Source: Candidatus Dormiibacterota bacterium
Lineage (GTDB): Bacteria; Chloroflexota; Dormibacteria; Dormibacterales; Dormibacteraceae
Length of the DNA: 64,000 bases
NCBI GenBank assembly: GCA_024280995.1
Contig: JAMXLM010000023.1
Span: forward strand, 78,319 to 142,318
Reading direction: 5' to 3'
Each line of letters begins with the position of its first letter. Position 1 is the stretch's first letter. Below, piece after piece: positions 8,050-15,851 of the stretch. The notes under the pieces were generated by a model, which worked only from the letters and a program-made list of their open reading frames with translations, was not told the origin of the DNA and made no database searches. Made by a program: the position numbers and the translations under genes.

Positions 8050-8057
8050 CGAACGCG

Positions 8058-8063
8058 ATCATA
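8058..8063 (-). promoter_or_regulatory. -10 box (TATGAT) for the cyclodeaminase-like gene
   Basis: On the minus strand TATGAT lies 8 nt before the GTG start at 8049, with no ribosome site between, suggesting a leaderless mRNA. It lies in the 21-bp gap between two divergent genes. Confidence 0.5.
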
Positions 8064-8070
8064 GAAGCGC

Positions 8071-9267
8071 ATGAGAGATTTCCTCCGCAACGGGAAGTTG
8101 CTCACGCTCATGCTCGGGCACTTCACCGTCGATTCGTACGTCGGCGTCATCCCGGTGCTCTACCCGCTGCTCATCGGCCGGTTTCATCTGAGCCTCGCCA
8201 CCGTCGGCCTCGTGAGCCTCGCCTACAGCGGCATGGCGGCGATCTCGCAACCGTTGTTCGGGATTCTCGCCGACCGGTTCGGCACCCGGTTCACCGGTTT
8301 CGCGCTTGCCTGGACGGCGATCACGTTCTCGCTTGTCGGGTTCATCTCGAGCTTTCCATTGCTGCTCGCGCTCGCGATGGCCTCGGGTCTCGGATCCGGC
8401 GCCTTCCACCCGCTGGGCGCGCTCGACGTGCGCGGCCTGCTGGCGGCGCGCCGCCGAAGCCTGGGCATGTCGATCTACGTGACCGCGGGCACCGTCGGTG
8501 TCGCGGCCGGCCCGCTGATCGGCATCCTGCTTTTCGGCGCGTTCGGCATCCGCGGCACGGGGTTGCTCGTAGTCCCCGGCCTGGTGACCGGCGGCTACCT
8601 CCTCTGGCGGATGCGCGGACGGGTGGCCTCCGCCGCCGGCGGCGCGCGGCAGGCGGTCGCGCAGCATCAGGCTGTACCGGTCTTCGCCCTCGCCGCGGTG
8701 ATCGGCGTGATGATGTCTCGCAGCTGGACCGTGAACGTCTTCCAGGCGTTCACCCCGACCTGGTATCGCGAGCTCGGCTATGGACCGGCGTTCTATGGAC
8801 CGCTCGCGACCACGCTGGTCCTCGCGAGCGCGTTCGGGACCGTCGGTGCGGGGTCTCTTGCCGACCGTTACGGCCGGCGTGCGGTGATCCTCGTCACCCT
8901 GGTCCTCAGCATCCCGGCGATCCTTCTCTTCACCCTCTTTCCCGGCCCATGGGCATTCGGCAGCGCGATCCTCATCGGTTTCCTGGCCGCGTCGACGGCG
9001 CCGCTGATGCTTCTCATGGCGCAGCAGCTGATGGCATCACGCGCCGGCCTCGCCTCTGGCCTGGTCATGGGACTCGGATTCGTCACGGGCGCGATCGGCG
9101 TGCCGATCAATGGAGCGATCGGCGACGCCATCGGGCTTCAGAAGTCACTGATGGCCCACGTCATCCTGGTCATCGTCACCATCGGGATCGCGTGGTTCCT
9201 GCCTCGGGAGCAGGAGATCGAGCGATTCGCCACCCAGCGCCCGGTCAGCGAACCGGCGACGGCATGA
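8071..9267 (+). CDS. MFS transporter, fosmidomycin-resistance-like
   Basis: The 398-aa protein has about 12 hydrophobic segments and the loop-2/3 signature GILADRFGTRFTGF, with a second copy ADRYGRRAVILV after segment 8, both typical of major facilitator permeases. The N-terminal LTLMLGHFTVDSYVGVIPVLYP resembles the fosmidomycin-resistance (Fsr) subgroup of drug exporters. The substrate is unknown. The stop overlaps the ATG of the hemoglobin gene (ATGA), so both are made from one mRNA. Confidence 0.85.
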   Translation: MRDFLRNGKLLTLMLGHFTVDSYVGVIPVLYPLLIGRFHLSLATVGLVSLAYSGMAAISQPLFGILADRFGTRFTGFALAWTAITFSLVGFISSFPLLLALAMASGLGSGAFHPLGALDVRGLLAARRRSLGMSIYVTAGTVGVAAGPLIGILLFGAFGIRGTGLLVVPGLVTGGYLLWRMRGRVASAAGGARQAVAQHQAVPVFALAAVIGVMMSRSWTVNVFQAFTPTWYRELGYGPAFYGPLATTLVLASAFGTVGAGSLADRYGRRAVILVTLVLSIPAILLFTLFPGPWAFGSAILIGFLAASTAPLMLLMAQQLMASRAGLASGLVMGLGFVTGAIGVPINGAIGDAIGLQKSLMAHVILVIVTIGIAWFLPREQEIERFATQRPVSEPATA

Positions 9268-9647
9268 AGCTGCACGACACCCTCTACGAGCTGGCCGGTG
9301 GAGAGGACACATTCCGCACCCTCGTCCGCCGGTTCTACGCCGGCGTCGCCGCGGACCCGGTTCTGCGCGCCATCTATCCGGAGGAAGACCTGTCGGGGGC
9401 TACCGAACGTCTGACGCTTTTCCTCATCCAGTACTGGGGCGGTCCGCAGACCTACAGCGAGACACGTGGGCATCCGCGCCTCCGACTTCGCCACCAGCCG
9501 TTCGCGATCGGCCGGCGCGAACGCGAAGCCTGGCTTGGACATATGACCGCAGCCGTCGACTCGCTCGACCTGGCGCCCGCGGTGCGCAAGGCGCTTCTCG
9601 ACTACTTCGAGACTGCGTCGACCGCGATGATCAACCGGCCGGGTTAG
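9264..9647 (+). CDS. glbO: Group II truncated hemoglobin (GlbO-like)
   Basis: A 127-aa 2-on-2 globin. Features: LYELAGGEDTFRTLVRRFYAGVAADPVLRAIYP, with the haem-proximal HPRLRLRHQPFAIG block containing the F8 His, and the WLGHMTAAVDS helix with the group II Trp in the G helix. Such proteins bind O2 or handle NO and peroxide. The start overlaps the MFS stop codon. Its last 17 nt overlap the end of the convergent DUF2254 gene. Confidence 0.88.
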   Translation: MKLHDTLYELAGGEDTFRTLVRRFYAGVAADPVLRAIYPEEDLSGATERLTLFLIQYWGGPQTYSETRGHPRLRLRHQPFAIGRREREAWLGHMTAAVDSLDLAPAVRKALLDYFETASTAMINRPG

Positions 9648-11238
9648 GCAACGCCGGCTTCACCAGATCCGGGGCCACGACCGGGATCTCGTCGAGGCTC
9701 ACGGCGCCGTTGCCCGAGCTCTTGGCGCGCCGCAGAGCGGCACGCAGCAGGGGGATCTTGTCGCGCAGCGGCTGCTCCAGCCAGTCGAAGGAGATGACGC
9801 GCTCGTTGACCTCCCAGAAGAGGCCGTTCGACACGCCCTCCATGCGGGTGAGGGCGGCGTCGACGAAATCGGGCGGCGCGGCGGCGATTCCCTCGACGAG
9901 CACGTGCGCGATGTCCTTCTCGTCCGCCGCCATCGCCCAGCACGTGAGCTTGGCGACCCCTTTGAAGAGGCCGTTGAGACCGATCGGCCGCGCATTGGGG
10001 ATGAGGTCCAGGAAGTTGCGCACGAGCAGCTGAGCGAGCCGGAAAGAGACCTGCGGGTCGCAGACGCGCGCCTCGATCGCAAGGTCGGCGACATCCTCGG
10101 CGGCAGCGCCGAAGATCGCGGGCATTCCCGCCTCGTCGAAATGCCGGCCATATCGCAGCAGATGAGCCGCAGCCTCGACGGCCAGGTCGCGCCGCCACTC
10201 CAGCGAGCCGATGGCAAAGCGGCGGTACTCGTTCATGATCCCCGACGCGAACGTCGGCGCCGAGCGGTTGATCGCGGTCCGCAGGTACGTGTTGAAGAAG
10301 CGGACGCACAGCTCGGCGACCTCGGGGTCGCCAATGTCGATGGCCGCAAGCCCGATGTGGCGCGTGGCCACAGCGATCGAGTGCACCGCCTCCTTGCGGT
10401 GGACCGGCGCGAGCCCGACCATGTCGACGAAGCTCGACATCACCAGGTACTCGAACCAGGTCCGCGCTCGATTGACCTCGGCGATGATCTGGTCCGACGC
10501 GCCAGGAAGCTCGGTGTGCCCGACCTTGAACCACTCCGGGTCCATGCCCTTCTTCTTGGCCGGGATGTAGGTCCGCGCGACGTACTCTCCGAGCACGTCG
10601 ATCCCCAGCACCGCCACCGGCATGTCGCCCAGCTGGATGGAGCCGTACGCGATGTCGGTGACCTGGGCGATGCAGGTCATGAGCTCGCTGCGGCGCTTCA
10701 ACGAGCGACGCGCCCGGCGCATGATGCCTTCGACGAGCGTCTCGGCCCGCATGACCTCGAACGTGTAGAGCACGTACGGAAAGAGGAGCGCGAAGTTGAC
10801 GAGCGCGAGTATCTCGGCGACGGCAACGCTCGCCATCGGCACGTAGTTGACCTTGATCTCCGAGCGGACGAGGAACGTGTAGAGGATCGACGCGAGGGCG
10901 AAGCTGAGCACGAAAGCGTTCAGCGGATTGCGCGTGAAGATGCCGATGATGCGCGGTGAGTAGCGCGACGAGCTCGTCTGGATGCCGAACATCACGCCCA
11001 GCAGGACGATGCTCAACGTCACGCCTTCGGCGCCTCCCACCAGGCCCAGCGCCCCGCCCGCGGCGGTGGGGTCCGGGGTGAAAAAGTCGGCGAACGACGC
11101 GTAGTGCGATGCGTCGAGGAAGCCGAAAAGGACGACGAGCATCAGGGCGATCGTCACCAGCGCGAGGCCGGAAAGGATGGCGCCCGCCCAGCCGATCGAC
11201 CCGGATGGTGCTTGCGCCTTCGAATTCACTTTCGACAT
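9631..11238 (-). CDS. DUF2254-like membrane protein
   Basis: With the start at ATG 11238 (MSKVNSK...) the protein is 535 aa; the open frame reaches 11373 but the extra part is very basic and lacks a ribosome site. Four membrane helices lie in the first about 190 residues, including LSIVLLGVMFGIQTSSSRYSPRIIG, a pattern seen in predicted DUF2254 membrane proteins. The C-terminal two thirds is soluble and alpha-helical. Function unknown. Confidence 0.7.
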   Translation of the reverse strand: MSKVNSKAQAPSGSIGWAGAILSGLALVTIALMLVVLFGFLDASHYASFADFFTPDPTAAGGALGLVGGAEGVTLSIVLLGVMFGIQTSSSRYSPRIIGIFTRNPLNAFVLSFALASILYTFLVRSEIKVNYVPMASVAVAEILALVNFALLFPYVLYTFEVMRAETLVEGIMRRARRSLKRRSELMTCIAQVTDIAYGSIQLGDMPVAVLGIDVLGEYVARTYIPAKKKGMDPEWFKVGHTELPGASDQIIAEVNRARTWFEYLVMSSFVDMVGLAPVHRKEAVHSIAVATRHIGLAAIDIGDPEVAELCVRFFNTYLRTAINRSAPTFASGIMNEYRRFAIGSLEWRRDLAVEAAAHLLRYGRHFDEAGMPAIFGAAAEDVADLAIEARVCDPQVSFRLAQLLVRNFLDLIPNARPIGLNGLFKGVAKLTCWAMAADEKDIAHVLVEGIAAAPPDFVDAALTRMEGVSNGLFWEVNERVISFDWLEQPLRDKIPLLRAALRRAKSSGNGAVSLDEIPVVAPDLVKPALPNPAG

Positions 11239-11312
11239 GCGCCGCGATCCTAGTGGACTGTGACGGCAATTCAGCCAGCGAGATGCGGCGGAATTGGCCG
11301 GCACGGGCCACT

Positions 11313-11318
11313 TAGTCT
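11313..11318 (+). promoter_or_regulatory. -10 box (TAGTCT) for the HAD gene
   Basis: TAGTCT is followed by 8 nt and the TTG start at 11327. The same hexamer and spacing occur before the dehydratase gene at 19422. Confidence 0.45.
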
Positions 11319-11326
11319 TTGGGAAC

Positions 11327-11992
11327 TTGATTCGAGCCATCGTCTTCGACTTCGACGGCCTGATCCTCGACACGGAGGAGCCGGTGTACCGGTCCTGGCT
11401 CGAGGTCTACCTGGCGCATGGAGAGGAGCTGCCCTTCGACCGCTGGGTCCAGATCGTCGGCTCGACGACGGCGGGCTTCAACCCGCAGAGCCACCTGGAG
11501 GAGCGGCTCGGACGGCCGCTGTCGGAAGAGGTGCTCGAACGCCGGAAAGGAAGGCGGACGGAGATGATCCTGGGGCGGACCGCACTGCCTGGGGTCGTCG
11601 AGAAGATCGAGGCCGCCCGCGACCTTGGGATGAGGCTCGGCTGCGCGTCGAGCTCGACACAGGAATGGGTTCAGGGACACCTGGCGCGGCTCGGCATCGT
11701 CGACCGCTTCGAGTGCATCAAATGCCGCGACGACGTGGCGCACGCCAAGCCGGAGCCGGACCTCTACCTCGCTGTGCTCGACTGCCTGGGGCTCCGCGCC
11801 GCCGAGGCGATCGCGATCGAGGACTCGCCGAACGGCATCGCGGCCGCCAAGCGAGCGGGAATGCGATGCGTGGCGATCCCCAACACGATCACGGCTCAGC
11901 TCGACCTCAGCCATGCCGACCTGGTCCTCAACTCCCTGGCCGAGCTCTCTATGGCTGAGCTACTGGAGCGCATAGGCTCGGCCGCCGGGTAG
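11327..11992 (+). CDS. HAD-superfamily hydrolase, beta-phosphoglucomutase-like
   Basis: The HAD motifs are complete: motif I FDFDGLILDTEE (nucleophile and acid/base Asp), motif II in CASSS, Lys in KPEPDLYL, and motif IV EDSPNGIAAAKRAGM. The helical cap after motif I marks subfamily IA with sugar-phosphate phosphatase or phosphomutase members. TTG 11327 gives M-I-R-A-I-V-F-D-F, the usual N-terminus, and fits the -10 box; the frame also opens at TTG 11294. About 221 aa. Confidence 0.85.
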   Translation: MIRAIVFDFDGLILDTEEPVYRSWLEVYLAHGEELPFDRWVQIVGSTTAGFNPQSHLEERLGRPLSEEVLERRKGRRTEMILGRTALPGVVEKIEAARDLGMRLGCASSSTQEWVQGHLARLGIVDRFECIKCRDDVAHAKPEPDLYLAVLDCLGLRAAEAIAIEDSPNGIAAAKRAGMRCVAIPNTITAQLDLSHADLVLNSLAELSMAELLERIGSAAG

Positions 11993-12013
11993 GCCCTCGC
12001 ATCTGCGCGGCCT

Positions 12014-12154
12014 CGGCGACCGGGCGCTAGCGCGCTGAAGCCTGCGTCAGGGGGCCGGGCGCTGATTCGCTGCCCCCGCGACCACGACGCGGGGACCCCA
12101 GCAGGTATTGCGGTCCTCATCGCGCCACCCCTTCCTTGGGTCCGGCCGCCGACT
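12014..12154 (+). ncRNA. Conserved structured intergenic element, copy A (upstream of phosphofructokinase)
   Basis: This stretch is a diverged copy of 49908-50046. Shared blocks, in order: CCGGGCGC, GCGCTGAAGCC, GCCCCCGC, GCGGGGACCCCA, TTGCG, TCCTC, CGCGCCACCC, TCCGGCCGCCGA. The ends pair (CGGCGACCGG with CCGGCCGCCG, one mismatch), enclosing a small GCGC-loop-GCGC hairpin and a GGGGGC/GCCCCC hairpin. Both copies lie directly before a sugar-kinase gene. It could be a cis-regulatory RNA, an independent RNA, or a short inverted-repeat mobile element. The possible promoter of the kinase gene lies 3' of it (12201), so it need not be in the mRNA leader. Confidence 0.6.
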
Positions 12155-12200
12155 GCCGTGGATCTGCGTGCTCCCGCCGTCCGAGCCTGGCCGAACCTCC

Positions 12201-12206
12201 TAATCT
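12201..12206 (+). promoter_or_regulatory. -10 box (TAATCT) for the phosphofructokinase gene
   Basis: TAATCT, six bases, then the GTG at 12213. No Shine-Dalgarno sequence is present, so a leaderless transcript is likely. Confidence 0.5.
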
Positions 12207-12212
12207 GTTCGC

Positions 12213-13247
12213 GTGCGAATCGGGATCCTCACCGGCGGTGGCGACGCGCCCGGGCTGAACGCCGCGATCCGCGCCGTCGCCCGGCGCGCGTTTCAGCTGG
12301 GCCACCAGGTCAGCGGCGTGAAGAACGGCTGGGCGGGCTGCCTCGAGGAAGGGCTCATCGACGAGCTAACCCCGGCCGACGTTCGGGGAATCCTGCCGCT
12401 GGGCGGAACGATCCTCGGCACTTCCCGAACCAATCCGTCCAAGGAGCAGAACGGCATTCCGCGCGTGATCCGCACCCTGAGGCACCACGGCGTCGACGGG
12501 CTGGTGCCCATCGGCGGCGACGACACTCTTAGCGTCGCGGCCAAGCTGCACGAAGCGGGCTTCCGCACGGTCGGTGTGCCGAAGACGATCGACAACGATC
12601 TCTCCGCGACAGAGTTCTGCATCGGCTTCGACACCGCGGTCGGGGTGGTGACGGAGGCGCTCGACCGCCTGCACACAACGGCGTCGGCGCATCACCGCGT
12701 CATGGTCGTCGAGGCGATGGGACGTGACGCCGGCTGGGTCGCGCTGATGGGGGGCATCGCCGGCGGCGCGGACATGATCATCATCCCCGAGTTCGAGGTC
12801 CCGCTCTCCGACGTCGTCGCGCACCTCTACCGCCGCCGTGGCGAGGGCAAGCTCTTCAGCATCATCATCGTCGCCGAGGGAGCGCACATCCCCGAGCTCG
12901 AGAGGGAGCAGGGGGGCGAGTCGGAGAAGGACGCGTTCGGACATGTGCGGCTTGCCAAGCGCGGCATCGGGGACATCCTCGCCAGCGCCATCGAGCACGA
13001 GACGGGCTTCGAGACGCGCGTCACGGTTCTCGGTCACCTGCAGCGCGGCGGCTCGCCGTCGCCGGTCGACCGGATCTGGGCCACGCGCCTGGGAGTCGCC
13101 GCGGTGGAGCTGATCGTCAACGGGCAGAGCGGCGTGATCCCAATCCGGCGGAACGGCGACGTCGAGGTCGTGCCCATCGCGGAAGTCGTCGCCCAGACAC
13201 GGCGCGTGCCCAAGGAGCTCTACGAGCTCACGCAAGTCTTCGTCTAG
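12213..13247 (+). CDS. pfkA: 6-phosphofructokinase, predicted PPi-dependent
   Basis: The 344-aa protein is a complete group A phosphofructokinase: LTGGGDAPGLN at 7-16, PKTIDND with catalytic Asp127, MGRDAGW, and GHLQRGGSPSPVDR. In E. coli ATP-PFK positions 104 and 124 are both Gly; here GGDDT gives Asp104 and PKTIDND gives Lys124, the pair known from PPi-using enzymes (established knowledge of the family). The predicted reaction is reversible phosphorylation of fructose 6-phosphate with pyrophosphate. The GTG start is set by the -10 box and by the standard M-R-I-G N-terminus. Confidence 0.92.
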   Translation: MRIGILTGGGDAPGLNAAIRAVARRAFQLGHQVSGVKNGWAGCLEEGLIDELTPADVRGILPLGGTILGTSRTNPSKEQNGIPRVIRTLRHHGVDGLVPIGGDDTLSVAAKLHEAGFRTVGVPKTIDNDLSATEFCIGFDTAVGVVTEALDRLHTTASAHHRVMVVEAMGRDAGWVALMGGIAGGADMIIIPEFEVPLSDVVAHLYRRRGEGKLFSIIIVAEGAHIPELEREQGGESEKDAFGHVRLAKRGIGDILASAIEHETGFETRVTVLGHLQRGGSPSPVDRIWATRLGVAAVELIVNGQSGVIPIRRNGDVEVVPIAEVVAQTRRVPKELYELTQVFV

Positions 13248-13278
13248 CGAGTCCAGGCCGGCGAAACGCCGGAAGCAG

Positions 13279-13842
13279 ATGAACGAGCTCGCCGGCAGCG
13301 GCGACGACGGGACGACAGGGCTGCTCGGCGGCGGGCGCGCGTCCAAGGACGATCCCCGCGTCGAAGCGTTCGGCACCGTCGACGAAGCGTCGAGCGCCAT
13401 CGGGCTCGCCCGGTCCCTGGCCACGCACGCGCGCGTCACCTCTATCTGTGAGGAGCTCCAGCGCGGGCTGTACGCCGTCGGCGCCGAGCTGGGGACCAAC
13501 CCAGAGGCGCGAAGGTCATATGCGACGACGAGCGCGGTCGAGGTGACTCGCCTCGAGGTCCTGATGCGCGAGCTCGAGGCGGAGACGACGATGCCCGAGG
13601 GATTCATCCTGCCGGGCGCGACGCCGGCGTCGGCGGCGCTCGACCTGGCGAGGGCGATCGTGCGAAGGGCCGAGCGGCGGTACATCACCCTCACGAGATC
13701 GGGCGACCCGGGCAACCCCGAGATCGGCCGCTGGCTCAACCGGCTGAGCCTGCTGCTGTTCGTGCTCGGCCGCTACGAGGAAAGCCTGGACGGCAAAACC
13801 GCGAAGGCTGCAAAAGGCGCCGAGACCAGACGTTCTAACTAA
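13279..13842 (+). CDS. PduO-type cob(I)alamin adenosyltransferase
   Basis: It transfers the adenosyl group of ATP to cob(I)alamin to make coenzyme B12. The N-terminal ATP loop (GDDGTTGLLGGGRASKDDPRVEAFGTVDEAS), FILPGATPASAALDLAR and the RRAER motif are diagnostic. Length (187 aa) is normal. The last about 15 residues are Lys/Ala-rich and look unstructured. It follows pfkA by 31 nt on the same strand. No B12-dependent enzyme is visible in the window. Confidence 0.92.
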   Translation: MNELAGSGDDGTTGLLGGGRASKDDPRVEAFGTVDEASSAIGLARSLATHARVTSICEELQRGLYAVGAELGTNPEARRSYATTSAVEVTRLEVLMRELEAETTMPEGFILPGATPASAALDLARAIVRRAERRYITLTRSGDPGNPEIGRWLNRLSLLLFVLGRYEESLDGKTAKAAKGAETRRSN

Positions 13843-13854
13843 GCTTCGAATCGA

Positions 13855-14790
13855 GTGGCACCTTTGACTTTCGCCGCCGTCGTCCTGGCCGGCCTGGCGC
13901 TCTTCTGGCTCGCGCTTTCGTACGTCGTGTACCGGCGCGCCTTCGTCTCACCGCGGCCGATGTGGCTCGACGACTTCTCGTTCACCCCGTTCGAGTTTCA
14001 GGCCGACTACGAGGACGTGGAGCTCGTCACCGCGGACGGCATCAACTTCGGCGCCTGGCACTTCAGGCAACCGGGATCGCCGCAGACCGTGATCATCTCC
14101 GGCGGCCACAAGGGCCAGCGCCAGGGAGCTCTCGGCATCGCGATCGCGCTCTGGCGCAAGGGCTTCAACGTCGTCCTCTACTCGTATCGCGGGATGCCGG
14201 GCAGCGACCGGGCGCCGGTGACGTTCGGGATCAAAGAGGTCCTCGAGCTTCAGGCCGCAATCGCGTTCGCGCGCAAGCGCATCCCCAATGCGCGGATCGG
14301 CCTGCTCGGATACTCGATGGGCGCCGTCGTCTCGCTGCTCGGCGCGGCCGGCGAGCCGGGCGTGCAGGCGTTGGTGCTGGACAGCCCGTTCAGCGACCTG
14401 CGCCGGCTGCTGGTCGAGAACGTCCGCAGGGCGAGCAAGATGCCCGGCACGCCCTTCGTCTGGATGGCGGGGATGATGCTCTGGCTGCGGACCCGCTGCC
14501 GGCTCTCCGACTGCCGGCCGATCGACGTCCTCTCATCGCTCGAACCCAGGCCCCTGTTCTTCATTCACGGCGGGGCGGATGCGATCACCAACGTCAATCA
14601 CAGCCGCCGCCTGTACGACGCGTACCGGGGACCGCGCGAGATCTGGATCGTGCAGGGTGCGCCGCACACGGGTGCCTACTTCGCGGACCGCTCGCTCTAC
14701 GTGGAGCGGGTCGCGGGTTTCTTCGCCCGACACCTCGGGTTGGATGTGAGCAGCCACCTCCGGCTGGTCGAAGAGGAAGAAGTCTCTTAG
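13855..14790 (+). CDS. Membrane-anchored alpha/beta hydrolase
   Basis: The 311-aa protein starts with a membrane helix (TFAAVVLAGLALFWLALSYVVYRR) and continues as an alpha/beta-hydrolase: nucleophile elbow GYSMG, downstream LVLDSPFSDLRR, the acid loop FIHGGADAITNVNHS and final His in GAPHTGAY. This resembles the YfhR/BEM46-like group of membrane-anchored hydrolases of unknown substrate. It starts on GTG and may be cotranscribed with the adenosyltransferase gene 12 nt upstream. Confidence 0.82.
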   Translation: MAPLTFAAVVLAGLALFWLALSYVVYRRAFVSPRPMWLDDFSFTPFEFQADYEDVELVTADGINFGAWHFRQPGSPQTVIISGGHKGQRQGALGIAIALWRKGFNVVLYSYRGMPGSDRAPVTFGIKEVLELQAAIAFARKRIPNARIGLLGYSMGAVVSLLGAAGEPGVQALVLDSPFSDLRRLLVENVRRASKMPGTPFVWMAGMMLWLRTRCRLSDCRPIDVLSSLEPRPLFFIHGGADAITNVNHSRRLYDAYRGPREIWIVQGAPHTGAYFADRSLYVERVAGFFARHLGLDVSSHLRLVEEEEVS

Positions 14791-14834
14791 GCTCGGCGGG
14801 AACCGATCGTCACCCTCATGCGTATTCAGGTGAC

Positions 14835-15833
14835 ATGGGCGACACCTATGTCGAACCTATAATCGCGGAAGGAATGGGGCCCGCCGAGACAGTCCGCCGA
14901 GTCGCTGATTCGTTCATGACGAACGTCAGCCGGGCCATCGTCAACAAGGACGAGGAGATCAAGCTCTGTCTCGTCACCCTCCTCTGTGAGGGACACCTCC
15001 TCATCGAAGACGTCCCGGGCGTCGGCAAGACGATGCTGGCCAAGTCACTCGCCCGCTCGCTCGACTGCACCTTCCGCCGGATCCAGTTCACACCGGACCT
15101 GCTGCCGAGTGACGTGACCGGTGTGCGCGCCTTCAACCAGAAGCTCAACGAGTTCGAGTTCCTGCCAGGTCCCGTCTTCGCCCAGATCATGCTGGCCGAC
15201 GAGATCAACCGCGCCTCGCCCAAGACGCAGGCCGCCCTGCTGGAGGCGATGGAGGAGCGCCAGGTCACCATCGACGGCGTGACCCACGTCCTGCCGAAGC
15301 CCTTCATGGTCATGGCGACGCAGAACCCCGTCGAGTACTCCGGAACCTTCCCGCTGCCCGAGGCGCAGCTCGACCGCTTCCTCATGAAGGTGAAGCTGGG
15401 CTACCTGACCGAGAAGGAAGAGGCCAACCTGCTCACGCAGCACAAGGTCGAGTCCCCGATGGAGGAGCTGCAGCCGGTCGTCTCACCCAACGAGCTGACC
15501 GCCGCCCAGGCCGCCGTTCGCGAGGTGTTCGTCAAGCCGGAGCTGCGCGAGTACATCGCGCGCCTGGTGGGCCGAACCCGCGGCAACTCCGAGGTCGCGC
15601 TCGGCGCGAGCACGCGCGGAACGCTTCACCTCTACCACGCAAGCCAGGCCCTTGCCGCGATCGAAGGCCGCGGCTACGTGCTTCCGGACGATGTCAAGAA
15701 GCTCGCGGAGCCTGTGCTGGCGCACCGGATCATCCTGCGGCCCAACGCGGAGATGCAGGGCCAGAGCGCGGGCAAGCTCATCGCCGCAATGGTCGAGCGC
15801 GAGCATGTCCCGCAGCTGGCTTACGACGGGTAG
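14835..15833 (+). CDS. MoxR-family AAA+ ATPase
   Basis: The 332-aa protein carries Walker A EDVPGVGKT, Walker B IMLADEINRA, and the MoxR/AAA_3 features LLPSDVTGV, PKTQAALLEAMEE, MATQNPVEYSGTFPLPEAQLDRF. MoxR ATPases act as chaperone-like machines with von Willebrand or DUF58 partners; here a DUF58 and a transglutaminase gene follow. The ATG at 14835 has AGGTGA immediately upstream; ATG 14874 is an alternative. Confidence 0.93.
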   Translation: MGDTYVEPIIAEGMGPAETVRRVADSFMTNVSRAIVNKDEEIKLCLVTLLCEGHLLIEDVPGVGKTMLAKSLARSLDCTFRRIQFTPDLLPSDVTGVRAFNQKLNEFEFLPGPVFAQIMLADEINRASPKTQAALLEAMEERQVTIDGVTHVLPKPFMVMATQNPVEYSGTFPLPEAQLDRFLMKVKLGYLTEKEEANLLTQHKVESPMEELQPVVSPNELTAAQAAVREVFVKPELREYIARLVGRTRGNSEVALGASTRGTLHLYHASQALAAIEGRGYVLPDDVKKLAEPVLAHRIILRPNAEMQGQSAGKLIAAMVEREHVPQLAYDG

Positions 15834-15851
15834 CTGTAAGCCGGTCGAGCA

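Noticed and set aside
9904..10959. Plus-strand ORF opposite the DUF2254-like gene
   Set aside because: Antisense shadow rich in Arg, Asp and Val with no domain pattern; the minus-strand frame has clean membrane helices.
12014..12154. c-di-AMP (ydaO) riboswitch
   Set aside because: GCTGAAGCC and GGGGACCCCA look like ydaO core blocks, but the required following GGGUGAAUC-type block and the CCGACAGCUAAC-type 3' block are absent in both copies.
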